A stretch of DNA of 26,152 nt from Muribaculaceae bacterium (GTDB taxonomy: Bacteria; Bacteroidota; Bacteroidia; Bacteroidales; Muribaculaceae), in assembly GCA_009775125.1 (NCBI GenBank), contig VSPD01000039.1, positions 1 to 26,152 of the forward strand, read 5' to 3'. This document shows, piece after piece, positions 21,035-26,152 of this stretch. Position 1 is the first letter of the stretch, and each line of letters starts with the position of its first letter. The notes under the pieces are model-generated. The model saw nothing but the letters and a program-made list of their open reading frames with translations, was not told the origin of the DNA and searched no databases. Position numbers and translations under genes: made by a program.

Positions 21035-21755
21035 ACGACATGACCGAGTGTTCGCAAAGAAACTGCTCACCGACCCTATCATCTGCGTAGCAGAGAGCCA
21101 GGCAGACCTCTATCGGCAGTTTAACCCCGAATGCGAGATTGTGACCCATCCCGATGACATCATAGGCCTTGTTCCCAAAAGGAATTGGATGGCAAAGCAT
21201 TTTGGCGAAATATTCATGCTGGATGACGATGTCTACTCCATGAAGAATCTAATGGCCGAGAAAGGCGAGTTGACGGTTGTCAAAGACCCTGCCGCCATCA
21301 CGGCCATAATCCACAACCTCTATGAGATGGCCTGCATGCTTGATGTTCATGTTTTCGGCTTCACCTCCCGAATCTCGCCGGTGATGTATGATGAAACCGC
21401 ATATCTTTCGCTCTCAAATATGATAACAGGCTGTTCCTATGGCGTTCGCCACAATAAAAATGTGTGGTGGAACGAGGAACTGAGGCTGAAAGAAGACTTC
21501 TGGATTTCGTGCTATATGAAATTCAAGGAGCGCAGAATATTAACCGACCTGCGTTACAGTTTCTCTCAAAAGGGTACGTTTATAAGCGAGGGCGGTCTTG
21601 CCTCAATACGAAATCGGCAAGAGGAACTTCGGTCGATTATGTTCATCAAGAAACATTTCGGCAACAGCATCTACATGAAGGGAAAGACCCGCAACGGCAA
21701 GGATGAGACCAGGCATCTCGTAGAGTATAACATCTCTTGCAAGTTCAAATTCTGA
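21003..21755 (+). CDS. GT-A-type glycosyltransferase-like protein (TAGT-like)
   Basis: A 250-residue protein. The N-terminus LKIVIPSHKRHDRV is a nucleotide-sugar binding start. FGEIFMLDDDVYSMKNL supplies the DxD metal motif (LDDDV) of GT-A glycosyltransferases. Later segments NMITGCSYGVRHNKNVWWNE and LKEDFWISCYMKFKERRILT fit an acceptor/catalytic region with Glu-Asp. This resembles the TET-associated glycosyltransferases of phages that add sugars to modified DNA bases. No TET/JBP or hydroxymethylase is in the window, so the substrate is unknown. The start overlaps the ParB-like gene by 32 nt, implying coupling. Confidence 0.6.
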   Translation: MPLKIVIPSHKRHDRVFAKKLLTDPIICVAESQADLYRQFNPECEIVTHPDDIIGLVPKRNWMAKHFGEIFMLDDDVYSMKNLMAEKGELTVVKDPAAITAIIHNLYEMACMLDVHVFGFTSRISPVMYDETAYLSLSNMITGCSYGVRHNKNVWWNEELRLKEDFWISCYMKFKERRILTDLRYSFSQKGTFISEGGLASIRNRQEELRSIMFIKKHFGNSIYMKGKTRNGKDETRHLVEYNISCKFKF

Positions 21756-21759
21756 CTAA

Positions 21760-21834
21760 AATGTCAGTAAACGTTAAGGTGTAAAAATGGTGGCAATTCT
21801 ATTGCCTGTTATCCGTTATTTATGGTTAACTTTA
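21760..21834 (+). promoter_or_regulatory. Promoter P3 with upstream box
   Basis: The box at 21760-21790 is identical over 31 bp to the one at P1 and contains GTTAAGGTGTAAAAATGG. A -33-like ATTGC and the -7 box TAACTTTA (21827-21834) follow at 36 bp. No leader word is present here. The -7 box overlaps ATG 21822, showing that codon is not the real start of the next gene. Confidence 0.7.
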
Positions 21835-21863
21835 CTGAAAACAAGAATATTAAACCGCAAGTT

Positions 21864-22397
21864 ATGATAATAAGAACTGTTCAAGGATATGATTTTTTTG
21901 AGGTAAGCAGTGCAATGCAGAAAGCAATCCGTCGTGCCGACGCAGGAGTGGCCGGATTCTTCGCGCTGGAATTGTGGTCAAGTGGCTACATGGATTATGT
22001 ATGGAAGCGTCTGTTCACCATTAGTGCCGAGGACTGCTATGGCATTATCACAAAAGAGATTGAGGCGCTTTGGCAGGGCCACGAGTTAGTCAACAAGGGA
22101 AAGAAAGACCCCAAAGGGCGCATATTCGTGAGCAAAGCCGTTATTCTCCTTTGCGAGTGTCGCAAGAGCCGGGATGCAGATCACCTACAAAACCTTATCT
22201 ATGACCGCAACGATGTGGAGGTAGATATGTGGATCGAGGACGTACGTCGCTATCCGATAGAGATACCGCCATACACATACGATGTGCATACCCGAAAGGG
22301 AAAGAAATATGGACGCACCAAAGAGGAATTCTTCCGGGATGAATATGCGGCATTATCGCCACGGCAACCAGGACTGTTCGACAGTCTGCTGTCTTAG
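21864..22397 (+). CDS. RarA C-terminal-like replication/recombination protein
   Basis: A 177-residue protein from ATG 21864, about 30 nt after the P3 -7 box. Its helical core (AMQKAIRRADAGVAGFFALE, then GYMDYVWKRLFTISAEDCYG) matches the lid and tetramer region of RarA/MgsA: A-x-x-K-A-I-R, then RL-x-x-I-x-x-EDIG. The AAA+ ATPase half is missing. Stand-alone versions occur on Bacteroidetes mobile elements and may modulate host RarA at stalled forks. A strong inverted repeat follows 36 bp after the stop. Confidence 0.6.
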   Translation: MIIRTVQGYDFFEVSSAMQKAIRRADAGVAGFFALELWSSGYMDYVWKRLFTISAEDCYGIITKEIEALWQGHELVNKGKKDPKGRIFVSKAVILLCECRKSRDADHLQNLIYDRNDVEVDMWIEDVRRYPIEIPPYTYDVHTRKGKKYGRTKEEFFRDEYAALSPRQPGLFDSLLS

Positions 22398-22433
22398 CAG
22401 AATAGCAGTGGGTATGCGTTCATGAACCACTCT

Positions 22434-22474
22434 AAGCAGGCGTCATTTCCGATTCGAGAGTGACGCCTGCTTTA
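22434..22474 (+). terminator. Rho-independent terminator
   Basis: AAGCAGGCGTCA (22434-22445) pairs perfectly with TGACGCCTGCTT (22461-22472) around a 15-nt loop, followed by TTATATA. It ends the P3 transcript. Promoter P4 begins 7 bp further on. Confidence 0.75.
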
Positions 22475-22480
22475 TATACA

Positions 22481-22685
22481 AATGTTAGTAAAAGTTAAGG
22501 TTCCTATTTCACGTTTTTACAACGTTAAATGGTGGTCAATCTGTTTGCATTTCTTGTTTTAATTTGCTATCTTTATAGTATAATAAAACACTGCAATACA
22601 ACAAGATACATCAAAATAATCACAGAAAAGAGTCGATTAATAGCGCACAACTTCACCGCCACCTATAAACACCCAGTCAAACCAA
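22481..22685 (+). promoter_or_regulatory. Promoter P4 region with split box and leader word (copy 6)
   Basis: Half-boxes AATGTTAGTAAAAGTTAAGG (22481-22500) and AACGTTAAATGGTGG (22521-22535) replace the single box of P1/P3. Then TTTGC and the -7 box TATCTTTA (22568-22575) follow at the same 35-bp spacing. A leader of about 115 nt leads to AGTCAAACCAA (22675-22685), 13 nt before ATG 22699. No gene lies in 22398-22698. Confidence 0.7.
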
Positions 22686-22698
22686 TAAACCAACCGTC

Positions 22699-23082
22699 AT
22701 GAAATCTATTGAAGACCTCAAAAAACTAATTCCAACAATAGTTGGACAAATTATCCGAGAAGACCATAATGTCGGCAAATGTCATTATGAACAAGATGAG
22801 GACGGTTGGAATCCATGCTCCGAGTATGAACCCAACTATTTCACATTCGAGAAAGATGGATGGCTCATCGAAGTCACTTATGAATGTTGTGGTGAATGGG
22901 ACATTGACCACGGCGATTATTGGACTCCTCCAAGCAGTGAGCCGACAAAAGCCTGGGGTGCTGTCACTGAACTATCCGCCATTCATTGCGATGACTGCAC
23001 CGGCGAGGAAACAGAGTTCGAAGACAACGACCTCATCGGACTATGGGAAGCGATAGACATCGCACTTGAAAATATAGCATAA
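22699..23082 (+). CDS. Small acidic hypothetical protein
   Basis: A 127-residue, strongly acidic protein, MKSIEDLKKLIPTIVGQIIR and on. It has many Asp/Glu/Trp and a loose cysteine set (GKCHYEQ, YECCGEWD, HCDDCTGEE) that might bind metal. Predominantly beta with a final helix LIGLWEAIDIALENIA. Acidic, compact proteins like this can be anti-restriction or DNA mimics, but nothing specific supports that here. First gene of the P4 transcript. Confidence 0.65.
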   Translation: MKSIEDLKKLIPTIVGQIIREDHNVGKCHYEQDEDGWNPCSEYEPNYFTFEKDGWLIEVTYECCGEWDIDHGDYWTPPSSEPTKAWGAVTELSAIHCDDCTGEETEFEDNDLIGLWEAIDIALENIA

Positions 23083-23092
23083 GTCAAACCAA
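23081..23092 (+). promoter_or_regulatory. AAGTCAAACCAA word, copy 7
   Basis: It overlaps the stop codon of the preceding gene and lies 15 nt before ATG 23108. There is no promoter between the two genes, so the word is intra-operonic here, favouring a translational role. Confidence 0.5.
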
Positions 23093-23107
23093 CAAATCCA
23101 AATAGCA

Positions 23108-23446
23108 ATGGGATATAGACTCCATGTAGCCGAGGTGTATCAAGTGAAGCAGCACACTCGGGACTACTTCAACAATCAATCAGCCGATATTAATAGAATG
23201 CTCCAAGAGAATTGCCCAGGCCTATCATGGGAGGGTGAGGACGTTGAGTGCTCTGAGCGGCTTGAAGTACCACGCTCCGAACTTGCCGACCTCATCGGAA
23301 AGATTGTGGCCGACCGTGAAGACTTCGGCAAATGGCTCCAACTCTACGACATTAGAGTTTCCGTTGAAACATTCATTCGCTACATAGCTGAATGGATTGC
23401 CAACAGCGACCAACGCAACGATTTCGTAGTTTTATCATGGTACTGA
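23108..23446 (+). CDS. Hypothetical phage protein
   Basis: A 112-residue protein, MGYRLHVAEVYQVKQHTRDY and on, with a central acidic-beta stretch NCPGLSWEGEDVECSERLEV and helical ends (FIRYIAEWIANSDQRNDFVV). It looks like a common small cargo protein of Bacteroidales phages and ICEs, but I cannot assign a function. It is second in the P4 operon with its own leader word and is followed 1 nt later by a Cys-rich mini-gene. Confidence 0.65.
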   Translation: MGYRLHVAEVYQVKQHTRDYFNNQSADINRMLQENCPGLSWEGEDVECSERLEVPRSELADLIGKIVADREDFGKWLQLYDIRVSVETFIRYIAEWIANSDQRNDFVVLSWY

Positions 23447-23447
23447 C

Positions 23448-23612
23448 ATGAACAGCGATTATACATATTGCATAGGGGCTTGTGAGCCTCTATGCAACCG
23501 TTGCAAGCGACACTGCCCGCCCTCAGAGCCTTGTAAGCCATATATGAAATGGTGGATGGCACCGGTGGCAAAAAACAACAAGTGCATCTACTTTGACCCC
23601 AATGTAAAATGA
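23448..23612 (+). CDS. Cysteine-rich mini-protein, possible zinc finger
   Basis: A 54-residue ORF with seven or more cysteines: CIGACEPLCNRCKRHCPPSE, then CKPYMKWW and NNKCIYFDP. The CxxxC/CxxC spacing suggests one or two metal sites. It starts 1 nt after the 112-residue gene and overlaps the next start by 4 nt (ATGA), which supports translation. No family recognised. Confidence 0.6.
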   Translation: MNSDYTYCIGACEPLCNRCKRHCPPSEPCKPYMKWWMAPVAKNNKCIYFDPNVK

Positions 23613-24139
23613 TAGCATCACACAACACATTCACCTACATGCGCCCCATCCAATGGTGGGCACGTCTCTTGACGTGGAGCGCACGTTGCCAGAAAAAGAG
23701 CTTCACGCAGCAGCTCGCCGAGGGCATCCGGCTAATCGACATCCGAGTCCGCCATGCCGCCAAGGACGGATGGTACGTAAGCCACGGCCTCACAAGATAC
23801 TGCCGCCTCGAACGCGCCCTCGACCTCGCCGAAGTCACGGACCTCCCTGTGCGCCTGCTCGTCGAAGGCAAGTACGACGAATATGTGCTCAACGACCTTC
23901 TCGTCACGATAGGCCTAAGCGGCGTAACGGTCTACGAGTGCCGCGACAAGCGCACGTGGGAGCAGCTTATCCCCGGCATCCCCACGCTCGAAGTAGAGCA
24001 ATACGTCGGCTCGATGCAGTCGTGGTACGGCAAGATATTCCCCTGCCTCTACACCCTGTTCAACCGCCGCAAACTCCGTCGCCGGATGGCTATCTGCCGC
24101 GAAAGCAAAACCGGCATGGCATTATTCGATTTTATCTAA
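23609..24139 (+). CDS. PI-PLC-like phosphodiesterase
   Basis: A 176-residue TIM-barrel-like fragment with PI-PLC X signatures. H5 in ASHNTFTYM, D44-x-R46 in IRLIDIRVR, and H59 in WYVSHGLTRY correspond to the catalytic His/Asp/Arg/His set of bacterial phosphatidylinositol phospholipases and related phosphodiesterases. The downstream strand LPVRLLVEGKYDEY also fits. It is shorter than full PI-PLC (about 300) but close to compact phage versions. There is no signal peptide, so a cytosolic role or lysis-linked release would be expected. Coupled to the mini-protein upstream. GC content and codon choice look higher than its neighbours, which may reflect separate acquisition. Confidence 0.7.
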   Translation: MIASHNTFTYMRPIQWWARLLTWSARCQKKSFTQQLAEGIRLIDIRVRHAAKDGWYVSHGLTRYCRLERALDLAEVTDLPVRLLVEGKYDEYVLNDLLVTIGLSGVTVYECRDKRTWEQLIPGIPTLEVEQYVGSMQSWYGKIFPCLYTLFNRRKLRRRMAICRESKTGMALFDFI

Positions 24140-24150
24140 ACCACAAGCAT

Positions 24151-24216
24151 ATGAAAGTGAAAGCTCTTACTGAAACAATCGACGGATGGCTCTGCAGTGA
24201 CACAAGCAGAGAATGA
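24151..24216 (+). CDS. Possible 21-residue peptide
   Basis: An ATG-led ORF of 21 codons (MKVKALTETIDGWLC and on) ending in TGA, 11 nt after the phosphodiesterase gene. It could be a leader peptide, a truncated gene, or chance. Confidence 0.3.
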   Translation: MKVKALTETIDGWLCSDTSRE

Positions 24217-24252
24217 TTGATACCGAACGATTACATCTTAAACAAGACAACA

Positions 24253-24672
24253 ATGAACAGAACAATTAAATTTCGAGGTAAACGCCTCGACAATGGCGAG
24301 TGGGTGTACGGGTATTATGCGGCCGTTGCAGGCACACACAAAATTGTTTCCTATAAACTCGATTCACCGAGCGGCGCAACATATTATGAAGTTGCTCCCG
24401 AAACCGTAGGACAGTTCACCGGACTGCTCGACCGCAACGGCAAAGAGGTGTACGAAGGCGATGTCGTCTTTTGGATAGCCACAGACACGCGCGGTAGAGG
24501 ACGTGGAGAGCAAGGTGCTATCTTCTGGGATAAGCACACTATGTCATGGGCGATAGAGCGCGACAAGCCGTGCGTCGATGGCCGTCCTTGCATTATTTCT
24601 CGCCCTTTCGACAAGAAACACCTCGAAGTCGTTGGCAACATCCACGACAATCCCGAACTAATGGAACAATAA
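24253..24672 (+). CDS. YopX family protein
   Basis: A 139-residue phage protein with the clear YopX pattern: the start RTIKFRGKRLDNGEWVYGYY, the middle VGQFTGLLDRNGKEVYEGDV and the end LEVVGNIHDNPELM. YopX proteins are common in phages of Firmicutes and Bacteroidetes; their role is unknown. I choose ATG 24253 because the conserved domain starts there and the region upstream has no homology feel. Two nt separate it from the zinc-ribbon gene. Confidence 0.88.
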   Translation: MNRTIKFRGKRLDNGEWVYGYYAAVAGTHKIVSYKLDSPSGATYYEVAPETVGQFTGLLDRNGKEVYEGDVVFWIATDTRGRGRGEQGAIFWDKHTMSWAIERDKPCVDGRPCIISRPFDKKHLEVVGNIHDNPELMEQ

Positions 24673-24674
24673 CT

Positions 24675-24941
24675 ATGAGCAAACCAATCAAACAAGAAAA
24701 CGGCGTGGAATGGCTCGACGACGGCAGAATCCTGTTGATGCTTTGCCCCAAATGCCACCGCGAGAATTGGGCACCGGCAGTTGTCTCTGGCCAATGCGTA
24801 TGGTGCGGATACAAGGCCGAGCCTATAACGGATAAAAATGACAAGAAAAAGGAAATGGATTACGATAGATTGAGCCTGCAACAATCATCAAATATGAATA
24901 ATTGCCGGCATGAAGCAAAATCGGCGAACTCCAAAATCTAA
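24675..24941 (+). CDS. Zinc-ribbon hypothetical protein
   Basis: An 88-residue protein, MSKPIKQENGVEWLDDGRIL and on. CPKCHRENW and the later GQCVWCGYK make a CxxC...CxxC zinc ribbon near residues 24-47. The C-terminus is low complexity (DKNDKKKEMDYDRL, SLQQSSNMNN). Its last 24 nt lie in the terminator stem, so the tail may not be conserved. Last plus-strand gene before the convergent P63C gene. Function unknown. Confidence 0.65.
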   Translation: MSKPIKQENGVEWLDDGRILLMLCPKCHRENWAPAVVSGQCVWCGYKAEPITDKNDKKKEMDYDRLSLQQSSNMNNCRHEAKSANSKI

Positions 24942-24955
24942 AAGTTCGCCGATTT
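24918..24955. terminator. Bidirectional terminator between convergent genes
   Basis: AAATCGGCGAACT (24918-24930) is perfectly inverted at 24943-24955, with a 12-nt loop. T-rich DNA follows on the plus strand, and A-rich DNA on the other side serves the minus strand. It separates the zinc-ribbon gene from the P63C gene. Confidence 0.8.
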
Positions 24956-24958
24956 GAT

Positions 24959-26029
24959 TTACATATCGAAATCAAAAGTGTATTGTTCATTTGGTTTTGG
25001 ATAAACTTTACCAAGCATATCCAAAAATTTAATCTTGTCGTACCCGGCTGCAATAGCGAGAACGCGAAGGCCTTCAAGATGTTTCTGTAAGGAATCCTTT
25101 CCTATTTCGGCAAGAAATTGATGATGCCTATGGGCACGGTTCCCTTTTTCATTAACCGGGTTAAGTTTACGGAGTTCGTCGCGTACCTTTGGGCCAAGAC
25201 GTTGATATACCCAATCATCTATTACCTTGCCGACATAGCCGGGTTTCGCTTTGGCATTGCTCCAAGTCCAACCATATATTTTGTAAACCATTTCAAAGAA
25301 CGAATCCGGAAATGTTTTCACCCATCGAGATGCCTCTTCGTTGAGAAATTCTGAAAGAAATTTCTGCAAAGCCTCCTTAGCCTTGTTCTTGACTTTATCA
25401 TATCCCGTGGCTTCATCAACAAGGGCTATAATACCCACTTTCGCCACCGCACGAATTATAATATCGGCTTGTGCGACCATCAACGGGTCGTTAAAGTCGC
25501 CGGCTCGGTTTGCATCAATGATAGCCGAACATATGTCGATGAGCAGGGTTGCTTCGTAGCCGTTAGTTCCTTCTTGCGAGCCGCCCGCATCATTACGCAA
25601 AAAACGAATAGGGCTCATCAATCGAGTTGCTATACTATCTTCCCCGGCATAAACCAAGGTGCTTAATCCGCCAAGGTTTATAAAACTTTTCATCCATTGG
25701 CCACTCTTGCTCTCATAACCGATTGCCCTTTGAATACCACGTCCCGACAATACGCGCATTCCATTGTCAAGAACATAACATGGTATTTCAAGTTTTCCGA
25801 ACTTAAGCGGGGTTTTATCTGAACTAAATGCCGCACGAAGCATAACATCATGAATCACAAGTTCCTCCGGTTGCAAGCCAAGAAAGTTTGCAACCTTGTT
25901 GATTGTTGCCTGTGTCGCGCTGCCGTTTATGGCTTTGGAAATGCCGACTTCTGTCATTCCGATTCCCTCGGCAAGTTGCTTTTGGGTGATGTTGCGACTG
26001 TCAATCACCTCTTTAATTCTATTTTTCAT
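24959..26029 (-). CDS. XRE-HTH plus P63C-domain phage protein
   Basis: A 356-residue protein. Residues 1-60 form a clear XRE helix-turn-helix (IKEVIDSRNITQKQLAEGIG, then TEVGISKAING). Residues about 75-200 are a mixed region. Residues about 205-320 match the P63C domain: EATGYDKVKNKAKEALQKFL then VKTFPDSFFEMVYKIYGW. P63C proteins are found in phages and ICEs, often with repressor or antirepressor context, but their activity is not established. It is transcribed against the rest of the element and could be a second regulator or host cargo gene. AT-rich DNA upstream of ATG 26029 should hold its promoter. Confidence 0.8.
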   Translation of the reverse strand: MKNRIKEVIDSRNITQKQLAEGIGMTEVGISKAINGSATQATINKVANFLGLQPEELVIHDVMLRAAFSSDKTPLKFGKLEIPCYVLDNGMRVLSGRGIQRAIGYESKSGQWMKSFINLGGLSTLVYAGEDSIATRLMSPIRFLRNDAGGSQEGTNGYEATLLIDICSAIIDANRAGDFNDPLMVAQADIIIRAVAKVGIIALVDEATGYDKVKNKAKEALQKFLSEFLNEEASRWVKTFPDSFFEMVYKIYGWTWSNAKAKPGYVGKVIDDWVYQRLGPKVRDELRKLNPVNEKGNRAHRHHQFLAEIGKDSLQKHLEGLRVLAIAAGYDKIKFLDMLGKVYPKPNEQYTFDFDM

Positions 26030-26099
26030 AAATTAAATTTAATATACAACCACAAAATTAAACTAATTAAACTAAATACAATGATTCGGTAAAATTTGA

Positions 26100-26138
26100 G
26101 GTTGTTCAGCCTTGGCTAAGCCGCTAACTGAGCCAACC
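26100..26138. other. Imperfect inverted repeat near the right edge
   Basis: GGTTG-t-TCAG (26100-26109) opposes CTGA-g-CCAACC (26128-26138), with an inner GGCT-a-AGCC. It may be a terminator, operator or recombination site. The window ends 14 bp later, so its context is unknown. The rest of 26030-26152 is AT-rich with no gene seen. Confidence 0.35.
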
Positions 26139-26152
26139 GATGATTTATTTTC

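Noticed and set aside
21822..21863. Upstream ATG at 21822 for the RarA-like gene
   Set aside because: That ATG overlaps the -7 box of promoter P3 and precedes the probable transcription start. ATG 21864 is the first credible start.

Overview
The window looks like a Bacteroidales chromosome (Bacteroides/Muribaculaceae/Prevotella-like) carrying the early region of a temperate phage or phage-like element. Two things support the lineage: promoters of the Bacteroidetes type (TTTG-like -33 box, TAnnTTTA -7 box, little Shine-Dalgarno) and protein families typical of the group (DUF3127, DUF3276/Pur-like, P63C, YopX). No integrase, terminase or structural gene lies inside the window, so the element's ends, especially the right one, are not resolved. 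No species call is possible from sequence reading alone.

Region 1 (1-5066) is ordinary host DNA: a palindromic-ended interspersed repeat, then a tight co-directional set of a short UvrA-like double ABC ATPase, a MATE efflux pump and a CDF metal transporter. Region 2 (5217-7204, minus strand) holds a Doc/Fic-type enzyme coupled to a RhuM/KilA-like DNA-binding protein, a small phage-type repressor, and a pair of identical palindromic operator candidates in the divergent control region.

Region 3 (7338-10209) is the most unusual part. It holds short, mostly unrecognised ORFs plus seven tRNA-like RNA candidates, all on the plus strand. Each has a 7-8 bp acceptor helix joined directly to a T arm; several carry canonical TTCRANY-type T loops and three have an encoded NCCA end. 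Six of the seven lack a recognisable D plus anticodon-arm core, which is replaced by 12 to 93 nt of other sequence. One keeps a textbook D arm but has an eight-base anticodon loop without U33. A small Pur/DUF3276-type nucleic-acid-binding protein follows the last one directly. I regard this array as the best candidate for an undescribed system.

Region 4 (10411-21755) is a lambda-like recombination and replication block: ERF annealing protein, PD-(D/E)XK exonuclease, DUF3127 ssDNA-binding-like protein, NinB-like protein, SNF2 helicase, VRR-NUC nuclease, an O-like initiator with 12-bp iterons inside its gene, a DnaC-like loader, a ParB protein fused to the mismatch-reading domain of MutS, a second ParB-like gene interrupted by TAA, and a glycosyltransferase-like protein overlapping it.

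Region 5 (21760-26152) holds a RarA C-terminal-like protein, small cargo genes (including a PI-PLC-like phosphodiesterase, YopX and zinc-ribbon proteins) and a convergent P63C/XRE gene.

Two regulatory signatures tie regions 3 to 5 together. One is a promoter architecture repeated four times: a GGTGTAAAAATGG-type box 35-36 bp upstream of a TAnCTTTA -7 box. The other is a 12-nt word, AAGTCAAACCAA, found seven times and usually just upstream of a start codon.
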